From an uncultured Stenotrophomonas sp. (GTDB lineage Bacteria > Pseudomonadota > Gammaproteobacteria > Xanthomonadales > Xanthomonadaceae): a DNA stretch of 64,000 nt. This document shows positions 20,320 to 29,292 of this stretch, in pieces. The notes under the pieces were generated by a model, which ran no database searches, was not told the DNA's origin, and saw nothing but the letters and a program-made list of their open reading frames with translations. Position numbers and translations under genes: made by a program. Numbering within the stretch: position 1 is the first letter of the stretch; each line of letters opens with the position of its first letter. The stretch lies in NCBI RefSeq assembly GCF_945952405.1, contig NZ_CAMFIA010000016.1:23752-87751 (forward strand), in the 5' to 3' direction.

Positions 20320-20405
20320 GGCCATGCTCCGGCATGGCCCGGGCGGCACCCCGCGACGGGTGCCGCTGATGACCTGACCGGCCCGCGCGCCCGCGCGGGC
20401 CGGTC
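20320..20405. repeat. Three consecutive GC-rich hairpins
   Basis: Between the lipoprotein and the ferredoxin genes there are three perfect hairpins in a row: 20320-20339 (GGCCATGC / GCATGGCC), 20343-20366 (GCGGCACCC / GGGTGCCGC) and 20376-20405 (14-bp arms starting GACCGGCCCGCGCG). None has a run of T, so simple intrinsic termination is unlikely. They may be REP-type elements or mRNA-processing structures. Confidence 0.7.
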
Positions 20406-20437
20406 CTTGTCCCAAGGCGCGGGCGAGGAGTATCGCC

Positions 20438-20719
20438 ATGTCGCTGAAAATCAACGAGCTCTGCGTCAACTGCGACGTCTGCGAGCCGGCCTGCCCGAAC
20501 CAGGCCATTTCGATGGGTGAAACCATCTACGTGATCGACCCTGCCCGCTGCACCGAATGCGTGGGCCATTTCGACGAACCGCAGTGTGTGGTCGTCTGCC
20601 CGGTCGAGTGCATCGACCCGGACCCGGAGATCGTGGAAACGGAAGACCAGCTGCTGGCCAAGCTGCGCCAGCTGCAGCACGATCACCCCGAACTCTATGC
20701 GGAGCCCTCATCCGAATGA
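20438..20719 (+). CDS. yfhL: YfhL-family 2[4Fe-4S] ferredoxin
   Basis: A 93-residue dicluster ferredoxin. The first cluster motif is CVNCDVCEPACPNQAI and the second is CTECVGHFDEPQCVVVCP, with the enlarged spacing between the second and third Cys that marks the YfhL/AlvIN group. It would act as a low-potential electron carrier; physiological partners are not evident here. Its stop overlaps the ggt start by 4 nt (ATGA), but a functional link to gamma-glutamyl transfer is not obvious. Confidence 0.92.
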   Translation: MSLKINELCVNCDVCEPACPNQAISMGETIYVIDPARCTECVGHFDEPQCVVVCPVECIDPDPEIVETEDQLLAKLRQLQHDHPELYAEPSSE

Positions 20720-22446
20720 AGACGCTGATCGTCCGTCCCCTGCTGCTGCTCGGCCTGCTGCTGAGCCCGATCGCCTGGGCCGACAGCCCGGCCCGTGCCC
20801 AACGTCCTGATGGGGCGGCCATTGCCAGCGGCCACGCGCTGGCCACCCAGGCCGGCATCGATATCCTGGCGCAGGGCGGTAATGCCTTCGATGCCGCCGT
20901 GGCGGTGTCGTCCACGCTGGCGGTGGTGGAACCGATCAGCTCCGGCCTGGGCGGTGGCGGCTTCTTCCTGCTGCATGACGCGGCTACCGGCAAGGACGTG
21001 ATGCTGGACGCACGCGAGACCGCTCCGGCCGCTGCCACCCCGCAGGCCTTCCTCGACAAGCAGGGCAACCTGGACCGTGACCGCTCGGTCAATGGTGCGT
21101 GGTCGGCCGGCATTCCGGGCCTGCCCGCAGCGCTGGTCGAGCTGTCCGCAAAGCACGGCAAGCTGCCGTTGTCGGCATCGCTGCAGCCGGCGATCCGCAT
21201 CGCGCGCGAGGGCTTCCCGGTGTACGACCGCATGGCCAAGGGCTATGCCTCGCGTCGTGAAGTGATGGAGCGCTACCCCGGTACCCGCGAGGTCTATCTG
21301 CGTAACGGCAGGCCGATCGCCAGCGGCGACCTGTTCAAGCAGCCGGAACTGGCGCAGACGCTGGAGCGCCTGGCGGCCGGCGGCTTCGATGGCTTCTACA
21401 AGGGCCAGACCGGCGCGCTGCTGCTGGCCGGGGTCAAGCAGGCCGGCGGCAAGTGGACCGCCGCGGAGCTGGCCGGCTATCGCGTGAAGCAGCGCGAGCC
21501 GATCGTCTTCAACTACAACGGCTGGAAGATCACCACCGCGCCGCCGCCGTCGTCCGGTGGCATCGCCCTGGCCAGCATGCTGCAGATCCTGGAAGGCTGG
21601 GACATCAAGACGCTGGATCCGGCGCACCGCACCCACCTGGTGGTGGAATCGATGCGCCGTGCCTACCGTGACCGCACCTTCTTCCTCGGCGATCCGGACT
21701 TCGTGCAGATCCCGCAGAAGGTGCTGACCAGCAAGGATTACGCGCAGGGCCTGCGTGCCACCATCCATCCGGAGAAGGCCACGCCCAGCGACCTGCTGTC
21801 GGGCAACCCGACCCCGCTGGAGGACGACGAAACCACCCACTTCTCGATCATCGACCGGGATGGCAATCGCGTGGGTGCGACCCAGACCGTCAACCTGCTG
21901 TATGGCTCGGGCCTGATTCCGAAGGGCACCGGCGTGCTGCTGAACAACGAGATGGATGACTTCGCGTTGAAGCCGGGTACGCCCAATGCGTTCGGCGTGA
22001 TGGGCTACGAGGCCAATGCGCCGAAGGCCGGCAAGCGCATGCTCAGCTCGATGACCCCGACCTTCATGGAGAACGCCGACAAGGTGGTGGTGCTGGGCAC
22101 GCCGGGTGGCAGCCGCATCATCACCATGGTGCTGCTGGGCATCCTCGGCTACGACGCCGGGCTGGACGCGCAGCAGGTCGCGGCACTGCCGCGCTACCAC
22201 CACCAATGGCTGCCGGACCTGATCGAAGCCGAGGACGATGCGTTCGACGCTGACACCGTGAAGCAGCTGCAGGCGATGGGGCACAAGATCGACCTGCCGG
22301 GCGAGGTCGCCGTCGGTGGCCGGGGCTCCAGCCACGTATGGGGCAACCTGCAGACCGTGGAATGGGACCGCAGGACGAACACGCTGTTCGGCGGCAGTGA
22401 CCCGCGCAATCCGGTTGGCAGCGCCCAGGTCGTGCCGGCACGTTGA
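20716..22446 (+). CDS. ggt: Gamma-glutamyltranspeptidase
   Basis: Ggt cleaves or transfers the gamma-glutamyl group of glutathione in the periplasm. The 576-residue precursor starts with a signal peptide (MKTLIVRPLLLLGLLLSPIAWA), then the large-subunit segment SSGLGGGGFFLLHD. It is self-processed before the catalytic Thr in TTHFSIID, near residue 376. GTGVLLNNEMDDF and the substrate-site SSMTPT follow. The start overlaps the ferredoxin stop. An intrinsic terminator lies 46 nt downstream. Confidence 0.95.
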   Translation: MKTLIVRPLLLLGLLLSPIAWADSPARAQRPDGAAIASGHALATQAGIDILAQGGNAFDAAVAVSSTLAVVEPISSGLGGGGFFLLHDAATGKDVMLDARETAPAAATPQAFLDKQGNLDRDRSVNGAWSAGIPGLPAALVELSAKHGKLPLSASLQPAIRIAREGFPVYDRMAKGYASRREVMERYPGTREVYLRNGRPIASGDLFKQPELAQTLERLAAGGFDGFYKGQTGALLLAGVKQAGGKWTAAELAGYRVKQREPIVFNYNGWKITTAPPPSSGGIALASMLQILEGWDIKTLDPAHRTHLVVESMRRAYRDRTFFLGDPDFVQIPQKVLTSKDYAQGLRATIHPEKATPSDLLSGNPTPLEDDETTHFSIIDRDGNRVGATQTVNLLYGSGLIPKGTGVLLNNEMDDFALKPGTPNAFGVMGYEANAPKAGKRMLSSMTPTFMENADKVVVLGTPGGSRIITMVLLGILGYDAGLDAQQVAALPRYHHQWLPDLIEAEDDAFDADTVKQLQAMGHKIDLPGEVAVGGRGSSHVWGNLQTVEWDRRTNTLFGGSDPRNPVGSAQVVPAR

Positions 22447-22491
22447 GCCGGCGCTGCCCGCCGCTGGCCGGCGCAAATCGCAAGCCCAGCG

Positions 22492-22518
22492 AAACCCCGC
22501 CGCCAACGGCGGGGTTTT
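22492..22518 (+). terminator. Intrinsic terminator after ggt
   Basis: An 11-bp perfect stem (AAACCCCGCCG / CGGCGGGGTTT) with a CCAA loop is followed by a T-rich tail. The position and structure are those of a Rho-independent terminator for the ferredoxin-ggt transcript. Confidence 0.85.
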
Positions 22519-22568
22519 CTGTTTCCTTTCTAGCGATTATTTAACGAGCCGGCGCCGATAATCGGCAC

Positions 22569-23456
22569 ATGAAACTCTGGTCTATTCGTGGAAACTCGCA
22601 GCGCCTCGATGGTGGTGCGATGTTCGGCAACGCGCCGCGCGCGTTGTGGGAAAAATGGGCGGCTCCGGACGAGCTCAATCGCATCGAACTGGCCTGCCGT
22701 GCGCTGCTGGCCAGTCCGCTGGAAGGCAAGACGGTGCTGTTCGAAACCGGTATCGGCGCCTTCTTCGAACCGCGCATGCGCGAGCGTTACGGCGTGCAGG
22801 AGAGCCAGCACGTACTGATCGATTCACTGCGCGAAGCCGGCTTCGAGCACGAGGACATCGACGTGGTGGTGCTCAGCCACCTGCACTTCGATCACGCCGG
22901 TGGATTGCTGGCGGCGTGGAGCGAAGGGCGTGAGCCCGAGCTGCTGTTCCCCAATGCAACCTATGTGGTGGGTGCGCAGCATTGGCAGCGCGCGCAGCAG
23001 CCGCACCCGCGTGATCGGGCCAGCTTCATTCCAGAACTGCCAGGCCTGCTGCAGGCCAGTGGCCGCCTGGAAGTGGTGGACGGCGAGTACTCGAAAGCGC
23101 TGGGGCGCAGCGTGCGTTTCAGCTACAGCGACGGCCATACGCCGGGCCTGATGCTGGCCGAGATCGTCGGCCAGGCACAGGCGGGCGAGGGCACGCACGG
23201 TGGCGTGGTGTTCTGCGCCGACCTGATCCCGGGGCGCTCCTGGGTCCACGTGCCGATCACCATGGGGTACGACCGCAACGCCGAACTGCTGATCGACGAA
23301 AAACGGCAGTTCCTCGAAGACAAGCTGGCGCGCAACGTGCGCCTGTTCTTCACCCACGATCCGCAGGTCGCGCTGGCGCAGCTGGGGCGCGATGACAAGG
23401 GCCGTTTCGTGACCCTGCACGAGCAGGGTGAGCTGAAGGCACGCGCCCTCGGGTGA
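22569..23456 (+). CDS. Metallo-beta-lactamase-fold hydrolase
   Basis: A 295-residue cytoplasmic protein (no signal peptide) with the metal-binding motif HLHFDHAGG near residue 104, a later His in SDGHTPGLM, an Asp in FCADLIPG and a C-terminal His in FFTHDPQV. That is the full set for a dinuclear zinc or iron hydrolase of this superfamily. The closest general type is the glyoxalase II / lactonase-like group. Substrate is unknown; I do not assign lactonase activity. Confidence 0.82.
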   Translation: MKLWSIRGNSQRLDGGAMFGNAPRALWEKWAAPDELNRIELACRALLASPLEGKTVLFETGIGAFFEPRMRERYGVQESQHVLIDSLREAGFEHEDIDVVVLSHLHFDHAGGLLAAWSEGREPELLFPNATYVVGAQHWQRAQQPHPRDRASFIPELPGLLQASGRLEVVDGEYSKALGRSVRFSYSDGHTPGLMLAEIVGQAQAGEGTHGGVVFCADLIPGRSWVHVPITMGYDRNAELLIDEKRQFLEDKLARNVRLFFTHDPQVALAQLGRDDKGRFVTLHEQGELKARALG

Positions 23457-23463
23457 AGGCAGC

Positions 23464-23486
23464 GCCGGGCCGACGCTCGGCGCTAC
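23464..23486 (-). repeat. SMAG palindrome (GTAGCGCCGAGC type)
   Basis: On the minus strand this reads GTAGCGCCGAGCGTCGGC, a GTAG head with a GCCGA-GCG-TCGGC stem. It lies 8 nt after the metallo-hydrolase stop in the convergent gap with the psiF-like gene. Confidence 0.75.
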
Positions 23487-23501
23487 CGCAGAAGGCAGGC
23501 C

Positions 23502-23795
23502 TTACGAGGCCTTCAGGCAGCTGCTCATGAAGGTCTTGCGCGCATCACCGGCCAGTTTCTTGGCGCCGGCGTCGGCATTGCATTTGCGCATGCGTTCCTG
23601 CTGCGGATTGACCGCCTTGGTGTCGGCGGCGTGGCCGCTGAGGCAGGAGCTCTGCGCGGTCTTGTAGGCGTCACCCTTCAGCCCCTTGTTCTTGGCCGAG
23701 CACTCGGCCATGCGCTGCTGCTGCGGGGTGGTGGCGTTGGCGGCCAGGGGCAGGCCGACCAGCAGGGCGGCGACCAGCAGGAAAGAGGCTTTCAT
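23502..23795 (-). CDS. PsiF-family exported protein
   Basis: A 97-residue protein with a signal peptide (MKASFLLVAALLVGLPLAANA) and two copies of the PsiF repeat, each with the form QQxRMxxCNAxA...LxGDxxKxFxSxCL (around residues 28-60 and 66-95). In E. coli, psiF is phosphate-starvation-inducible, but the molecular role is unknown. I chose ATG 23795 because it begins the signal peptide; the frame starts four residues earlier. Confidence 0.85.
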   Translation of the reverse strand: MKASFLLVAALLVGLPLAANATTPQQQRMAECSAKNKGLKGDAYKTAQSSCLSGHAADTKAVNPQQERMRKCNADAGAKKLAGDARKTFMSSCLKAS

Positions 23796-23920
23796 CGGGA
23801 GCTCCAAGGGGTGGCGGGTGCGCGGAGCATTCGCTTGCGGGCAGCAAGGCCACGTGAAGAATCGGCTTCCCGGCCCAGCCCGCTTGCAGCAGCATTCAGA
23901 TCGGCGAAATACTTAGCCAT

Positions 23921-24289
23921 ATGGGTAAGTATGATCCGTCCATCAACGCGGTCTTCCAGGCCTTGGCCGACCCCACCCGCTGCGCGATCGTGGCCGCGCT
24001 GGGGCAAGGGCCGCGCACGGTATCGACGCTGGCTGAACCCTTCGAAATGGCCTTGCCCTCGCTGATGAAGCATCTGGCCGTACTGGAGCGCAGCGGCGTG
24101 GTGCGCAGCCGCAAGCAGGGCCGCGTGCGCACCTGTGAACTGGTACCGGCGCGGCTGGGCCAGGCCGAACGGTGGCTGGCCGGGCAGCGCGCGGCATGGG
24201 AAGCACGCGCCGACCGCATGGTCGATTTCGTCGAAACCCTTCACCAACAGGAGCAGGCCCATGGCCGAAGACGCAGGCAACATCCCTGA
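23921..24289 (+). CDS. ArsR-family transcriptional regulator
   Basis: A 122-residue winged-helix regulator. The N-terminal segment FQALADPTRCAIVAALGQGP and the recognition helix region MALPSLMKHLAVLERSGVV are typical of the ArsR branch that is found next to SRPBCC (AHSA1) proteins, rather than metal sensors; the metal-binding Cys motif is absent. It overlaps the AHSA1-like gene by 29 nt, so the pair forms a regulator-effector operon that is probably self-regulated. Confidence 0.9.
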   Translation: MGKYDPSINAVFQALADPTRCAIVAALGQGPRTVSTLAEPFEMALPSLMKHLAVLERSGVVRSRKQGRVRTCELVPARLGQAERWLAGQRAAWEARADRMVDFVETLHQQEQAHGRRRRQHP

Positions 24290-24740
24290 CACCGACCTGG
24301 TCATCAGCCGCGTGCTGAACGCACCGCGCGCTGCGTTGTGGCGGGCCTGGACCGCCCCCGAGCTGCTGCGCCAGTGGTGGTGCCCGAAACCGTGGACGAC
24401 CGAAGTGCGCGCCTTTGAGCTGCGCGCGGGCGGGGCCTTCCATACCGTCATGCAGGGCCCCGACGGCGGCAGCAGTGACAATCCGGGCAGTTTCCTGGAG
24501 ATCGTGCCGCAGCAGCGACTGGTGTTCACCTCGATGCTGGGCCCGGGCTGGCGGCCGCAGTCACCGTGGCTGGGCTTCACCGCCATCATCACGATGGAGG
24601 ACGAGGGGCAGGGCTGCCGCTACACCGCACGGGTGATGCACCCGGACAAGGCCCTTCGAGACCAGCATGAGCAGCTGGGCTTCTTCGATGGCTGGAACAC
24701 CGTCATCAACCAGCTGGAGGCCTTCGCAGCCGGTCTCTAG
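24261..24740 (+). CDS. SRPBCC (AHSA1-like) domain protein
   Basis: A 159-residue START-like hydrophobic-pocket protein. Family marks are ISRVLNAPRAALWRAWTAPELLRQWW at the N-terminus (read in parts) and the C-terminal FFDGWNTVINQLEAF. Such proteins bind small hydrophobic ligands; the actual ligand is unknown. Start ATG 24261 lies inside the ArsR gene, so the two are translationally coupled. A palindromic element follows 6 nt after its stop. Confidence 0.88.
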   Translation: MAEDAGNIPDTDLVISRVLNAPRAALWRAWTAPELLRQWWCPKPWTTEVRAFELRAGGAFHTVMQGPDGGSSDNPGSFLEIVPQQRLVFTSMLGPGWRPQSPWLGFTAIITMEDEGQGCRYTARVMHPDKALRDQHEQLGFFDGWNTVINQLEAFAAGL

Positions 24741-24746
24741 GCGGCT

Positions 24747-24785
24747 GGGGTCAGATCCCTTTCTGCAGGAAAGGGTTCTGACCCC
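24747..24785. repeat. GGGGTCAGATCC inverted repeat, copy 2
   Basis: It begins GGGGTCAGATCCCTTTC and ends GAAAGGGTTCTGACCCC around TGCAG, so arms pair with one mismatch. It is the same family as 18451-18492. Position, between the convergent AHSA1-like gene and upp, suits a two-way terminator. Confidence 0.75.
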
Positions 24786-24793
24786 GAGGGCGA

Positions 24794-25426
24794 TCAGCCG
24801 ACGCGGGTACCGAAGATGCGGTCACCGGCATCGCCCAGGCCAGGCAGGATGTAGCCCTTGTCGTTGAGCTGGGCGTCGATGGCCGCGGTGTAGATCTCCA
24901 CATCCGGGTGCACCGCCTTGACCGCTTCGATGCCTTCCGGCGCGGCGACCAGGAAGATGCCCTTGATGCGGCGGGCGCCAGCGCGCTTGAGCATGTCAAT
25001 GGTGGCGATGAGGGTGCCGCCGGTGGCCAGCATCGGGTCCAGGATCAGCGCATCACGCTCTTCCAGGCGGCCGGTCAGGCGCTCGAAGTAAGGCACCGGC
25101 TGCAGGGTTTCTTCATCACGCTGCAGGCCGACCACGCTGACGCGGGCGGCCGGGATCAGCGACAGCACGCCGCTGAGCATGCCCAGGCCGGCACGCAGGA
25201 TCGGCACCACGGTGATCTTGGCGCCGGCAATGCGCTGCACGGTGACCGGGCCGGCCCAGCCGGGCAGGGTATGCGGCTCGGTGTCCAGGTCGGCGGTGGC
25301 CTCGTAGGCCAGCAGCGTGCCCAGCTCGTTGGCCAGTTCGCGGAAATCCTTGGTGCTGAGCGCAGCGTTGCGCATCAGGCCGATCTTGTGCTGCACCAGC
25401 GGGTGGCGCACTTCGACGATCTTCAT
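24794..25426 (-). CDS. upp: Uracil phosphoribosyltransferase
   Basis: Upp salvages uracil to UMP using PRPP. The 210-residue enzyme shows the PRPP loop ([18 protein letters not shown]) near residue 125, the [11 protein letters not shown] segment near residue 75 and the C-terminal uracil-binding [17 protein letters not shown]. The start ATG at 25426 matches the family start [16 protein letters not shown]. The same frame stays open far upstream across the TonB receptor gene, but that is an artefact of high GC content. Confidence 0.96.
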   Translation of the reverse strand: MKIVEVRHPLVQHKIGLMRNAALSTKDFRELANELGTLLAYEATADLDTEPHTLPGWAGPVTVQRIAGAKITVVPILRAGLGMLSGVLSLIPAARVSVVGLQRDEETLQPVPYFERLTGRLEERDALILDPMLATGGTLIATIDMLKRAGARRIKGIFLVAAPEGIEAVKAVHPDVEIYTAAIDAQLNDKGYILPGLGDAGDRIFGTRVG

Positions 25427-25594
25427 GGTCGGGAAGGGGAAAAAGGAGAGAGGCGGCCATTTTGCCGGATCGGCGGGCCGAACCCCAAACCGGGCCACGG
25501 CGGCGTTACCCGAAATGTGCAGATGCATGTCATGGCCATGCAACCTTGCGGACATACCGTGCAGACCCATTCTTAACAGGAATGGGGATTCCCA

Positions 25595-28177
25595 GTGCAT
25601 ATCAAGACTCCGTTGGCCGTTGCCATCACCCTGACCCTGGCGATGGGGGCCGCAGCACCGCTGCAGGCAGCCGGGCAGCAGGCGATCGCCGCCACCGGCG
25701 CCGTGGCCGCCGATGCGGTCGACCTGGACCGCATCGAAGTGCGTGCCCAGCTCGAAGCGCAGATCCGCGCGGTCGACCTCAAGCGCAGCAGCAACGCCAT
25801 CGAAGACGCGGTGTCCTCCGACGCCCTCGGCCAGTACCCGGACAAGAACGTGGCCGAGTCGCTGCAGCGGCTGCCGGGCATCAGCGTGACCCGCGACCAG
25901 GGCGAAGGCCGCTACGTGGTCGTGCGTGGCCTGGATGCCAACCTCAACAGCGTCAGCGTCGATGGCATCGCCATCGGCACCCCGGACAACTCCAGCCGCG
26001 CTGCGCCGATGGACGTGATTCCGTCCGACTCGACCGAGCGCCTGCGCGTGGTCAAGTCGCCGACCCCGGACATGCCGGGCGACGCCATCGGCGGCGCGAT
26101 CCTGGTCGAGACCGCTTCGGCATTCGATCGTGACGGCCGCAGCCTGCGCGCCAAGATCGAGGGCAGCCACCAGCAGCTGTCCGGCGAGACCAGCCCGAAG
26201 GCGGCGTTCAACTACAGCGAGGTGTTCAACAACACCTTCGGCATCGCCGCCGGCGTCAACTACCAGAAGCGTACGTTCGAATCGGACAACAGCGAAGTCG
26301 AGTACGGCGATGTCAGTGGCAACAAGGACCTGACCACCACCCGTCCGGGCGAGATCACGGCGCTGAACCTGCAGAACCGCAAGTACGAGATCGAGCGCAA
26401 GCGCATTGGCGCCAACCTCAACCTCGACTGGCGCCCGAACGAAGACAGCCGCTACTACCTGCGCACGCTGTACAGCCAGTTCGACGACGCTGAAACCCGC
26501 CAGCGCGTGATCTTCAACTTCAACAGCGCCGACATGATCGCAACGGGCACCGACCAGTACCGCCTGGCCGGCATGCCGAAGGACTCGATCGACAAGCGCA
26601 TGCGCTACCGCACCAAGGAAGAGAACACCTTTGCCGCCAGCCTCGGCGGCGAGAACAAGCTGACCGATGCGGTGCTGGATTACAAGATCGGCTACACCCG
26701 TACCGAGGAGCGCGTGGACGATGAGATCGAGTCGCGCTTCAAGCTCAATGGCAAGGCGTTCAACGGCACCCTGGACCAGCGCAGCCGGCTGCCGACCTAC
26801 ACCTTCGACAACAACCAGTGGCTGGACAACGGCAACTACAAGTTCGACCGCGTGGTGGCCAAGCCGAAGAAGGTGGATGACGAAGAGCGCAGTGCACAGG
26901 TCAACATCCGTTTCGACGGTGACAACAGCAGCTACAAGTTCGGCCTGCTCGGCCGTTGGCGCGACCGCGATGTGAATGTCGATGAGGCTTCGCTGCGGGT
27001 GGGCCCGGCGATCAAGCTCAGCGACTGGACCACTGCGTCGCCGGAACATCGCCACGGCCCGATGGGGCAGGGCATGGATTCGTCGGCGATGCGCAGCTAC
27101 TGGTCGCAGCACAGCGGCGAGTTCAGCGCGCGCCCGCAGGATGCCGGTGGCAACGCCGCGACCTCGCTGGAAGGCGACTACACCGCGAGCGAGGACGTCT
27201 TCTCCAGCTATGCGATGGGTACCTGGGACATCGGCGCGCTGCGCGTGATCGGCGGCGTGCGCGTGGAGAACACCCGCTTCAGTGCCACCGGCAACCGCGT
27301 GGACGTGGCCAAGGACGGCCGCTCGTACAGCGCAACCCGGGTGAGCGCCAGCAAGAGCTACAACAACGTGCTGCCGGGCCTGCACCTGCGCTACGACGCC
27401 AGCAACGACTGGGTGTTCCGCTTCGCCGCCAACAAGACGGTGGCGCGCCCGGGCTTCGGCGATGCCTCGCCGCGCATCGGCCTGGCCCGCAACGACAATG
27501 AAGTGCGCCTCGGCAACCCGGACCTGGACCCGTACGAGTCCACCAACATCGACCTGTCGGTGGAGAAGTACATCGGCGACAGCGGCATCCTTTCGCTGGG
27601 CGTGTTCCACAAGTCGATCGACGGCTACATCGTGCAGGTCCGCCAGGCGGGTACGGCCGGCATCTATGACAACCTGCCGGTGGTGACCTCGATCAATGGC
27701 AACAAGGCCAAGGTGCGCGGCGCCGAGTTCAACTGGCAGCAGCAGCTGTCGTTCCTGCCGGCGGGCTGGGATGGCCTGCTGGTCGGCGCCAGCGGCACCT
27801 GGCTGGACACCGATTTCGACCCTGGCCTGGCCAAGCGTGCCGGTGAGGATTTCACCCTGCCGCGTGCGTCGAAGAACGTGTACAGCGCCCACATCGGCTA
27901 CGAAAAGTACGGCCTGAGCACGCGCGTGGCTGCCGTGCACCGCAGCGAGTATCTCGACACCCTCGGTGCCGGCCGCGCATTCGATATCTTCGTTGCGCCC
28001 AACACCCAGCTCGACTTCTCGCTGGACTACAAGTTCACGCCGCGCGTGAGCATGTACTTCGAAGCGCAGAACCTGCTCGACAAGCCGCTGGAGCTGTACC
28101 AGGGCACGCGTTCACGCACCCTGCAGATGGAAGAATATGGGCGTACCTACGCGCTGGGCCTGAAGGTGGCCCTGTGA
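25595..28177 (+). CDS. TonB-dependent outer-membrane receptor
   Basis: An 860-residue receptor with a signal peptide (start GTG 25595), a plug domain with [17 protein letters not shown] and [16 protein letters not shown], and a 22-strand-type barrel ending in an aromatic/hydrophobic terminal strand (YALGLKVAL). No STN signalling domain is evident. It overlaps the next gene by one base and heads a four-gene operon whose other products are a phytase-like protein, an acid-phosphatase-like protein and an exported pyrophosphatase. By context its ligand is probably an organic phosphate or an oligophosphate, but the sequence alone does not show this. Confidence 0.92.
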   Translation: MHIKTPLAVAITLTLAMGAAAPLQAAGQQAIAATGAVAADAVDLDRIEVRAQLEAQIRAVDLKRSSNAIEDAVSSDALGQYPDKNVAESLQRLPGISVTRDQGEGRYVVVRGLDANLNSVSVDGIAIGTPDNSSRAAPMDVIPSDSTERLRVVKSPTPDMPGDAIGGAILVETASAFDRDGRSLRAKIEGSHQQLSGETSPKAAFNYSEVFNNTFGIAAGVNYQKRTFESDNSEVEYGDVSGNKDLTTTRPGEITALNLQNRKYEIERKRIGANLNLDWRPNEDSRYYLRTLYSQFDDAETRQRVIFNFNSADMIATGTDQYRLAGMPKDSIDKRMRYRTKEENTFAASLGGENKLTDAVLDYKIGYTRTEERVDDEIESRFKLNGKAFNGTLDQRSRLPTYTFDNNQWLDNGNYKFDRVVAKPKKVDDEERSAQVNIRFDGDNSSYKFGLLGRWRDRDVNVDEASLRVGPAIKLSDWTTASPEHRHGPMGQGMDSSAMRSYWSQHSGEFSARPQDAGGNAATSLEGDYTASEDVFSSYAMGTWDIGALRVIGGVRVENTRFSATGNRVDVAKDGRSYSATRVSASKSYNNVLPGLHLRYDASNDWVFRFAANKTVARPGFGDASPRIGLARNDNEVRLGNPDLDPYESTNIDLSVEKYIGDSGILSLGVFHKSIDGYIVQVRQAGTAGIYDNLPVVTSINGNKAKVRGAEFNWQQQLSFLPAGWDGLLVGASGTWLDTDFDPGLAKRAGEDFTLPRASKNVYSAHIGYEKYGLSTRVAAVHRSEYLDTLGAGRAFDIFVAPNTQLDFSLDYKFTPRVSMYFEAQNLLDKPLELYQGTRSRTLQMEEYGRTYALGLKVAL

Positions 28178-29292
28178 TGGGGCGCCGCATCATCCTGCTG
28201 GCCGCCGCATTGACGGCCACCCTGGCAGCCGGCTGCACGCCGGCCACCGGCAACGATCCGGCCGCGGCACCGGCGGCAGCGAAGCCCCCCGCCGAGCGTG
28301 CGGTGGCGACCATTGCCGAGGCCTTCCTTTCGCCGATGACGCCGGCCGACAACATCGACTCGCCGGCCGCCTGGCGTGCGCCGGACGGCGCCGTATGGCT
28401 GATCGCAACCGCCAAGGCCACCGACAAGCTGGTGGTCTATGACGGCAGCACCGGCCAGCACCTGCGCGATGTCGGCAGCAGTGGCACCGCGCCGGGGCAG
28501 TTCGACCGCCCAAACGGCATCGCGGTGACCGACGATCTGCTCTGGATCGTGGAGCGCGACAATCACCGCGTACAGGTGCTGGGACTGCCGGACTTCACGC
28601 CGCTGGCGACCTTCGCTGCGGACGACCTGCGCAAACCGTACGGGCTGTGGGTCGACCGCCGTGCCGATGGCTACAGCGTCTACGTCACCGACTCCTGGGA
28701 CAACGGCGAGGATGCGCAGGGGCGTGACATCCTGCCGCCGCTGGCCGAGCTGGACAAGCGCGTGCGCCAGTACCACGTGACCCGCGACGGGGCCAGGGTC
28801 GAGGCAACGCGGGTGGCCAACATCGGCGACACCACCGAGGCGGGGGCACTGCGCGTGGTCGAGTCGATCTGGGGCGACCCGGACAACGACCACCTGCTGA
28901 TCGCCGAAGAGGACGAGAGCTACGCCAGTGAGTTCAAGGTCTACACCCTGGCCGGCCGTTTCACCGGCACCACCTTCGGCCGCGACGTGTTCAAGGCGCA
29001 GGCCGAGGGCGTGACCCTGCGGACCTGTGGCAACGACGGCTGGTGGATCACCACCGAGCAGGGCAAGCAGCGCAGCGTGTTCCACCTGTTCGACCGGCAT
29101 ACGCTGAAGCCGGTCGGTGCCTTCCAGGGCAACACCGTGGCCAACACCGATGGCATCTGGATGATGCAGCAGCCGAGTGCGCGCTTCCCGCATGGCGCGT
29201 TGTACGCGGTGCATGATGACCAGGGCGTGGTGGCGTTCGACTGGGAGAGCATCGCCAGGCAGCTGGCACTGCCGCTGGAGTGCGGCGCATGA
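28177..29292 (+). CDS. Phytase-like beta-propeller lipoprotein
   Basis: A 371-residue exported lipoprotein (signal [20 protein letters not shown] region, Cys near residue 19). Motifs resemble beta-propeller (3-)phytase: DNIDSPAAW near the start, FDRPNGIAV, an EGVTLRTCGNDGWWITTEQ segment and the C-terminal NTDGIWMM and HGALYAVHDD. Beta-propeller phytases release phosphate from inositol phosphates using calcium. The ATG at 28177 shares a base with the receptor's stop (TGATG). The active-site acids are only partly conserved as far as I can see, so the substrate could be another phosphoester. Confidence 0.78.
   Translation: MGRRIILLAAALTATLAAGCTPATGNDPAAAPAAAKPPAERAVATIAEAFLSPMTPADNIDSPAAWRAPDGAVWLIATAKATDKLVVYDGSTGQHLRDVGSSGTAPGQFDRPNGIAVTDDLLWIVERDNHRVQVLGLPDFTPLATFAADDLRKPYGLWVDRRADGYSVYVTDSWDNGEDAQGRDILPPLAELDKRVRQYHVTRDGARVEATRVANIGDTTEAGALRVVESIWGDPDNDHLLIAEEDESYASEFKVYTLAGRFTGTTFGRDVFKAQAEGVTLRTCGNDGWWITTEQGKQRSVFHLFDRHTLKPVGAFQGNTVANTDGIWMMQQPSARFPHGALYAVHDDQGVVAFDWESIARQLALPLECGA

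Noticed and set aside
20320-20405. Intrinsic terminator after the lipoprotein gene
   Set aside because: Three perfect hairpins are present but none is followed by a T-run, so they are reported as hairpins rather than as a terminator.
25427-25594. Pho box upstream of the phosphate-release operon
   Set aside because: A TGTCATGG near 25530 is suggestive, but I could not find a second half-site at the right spacing.
24794-27940. A 1048-codon minus-strand open frame continuing upp across the TonB receptor gene
   Set aside because: It is the antisense shadow of the receptor in high-GC DNA; the upp family start is at 25426 and the upstream part has low-complexity composition.
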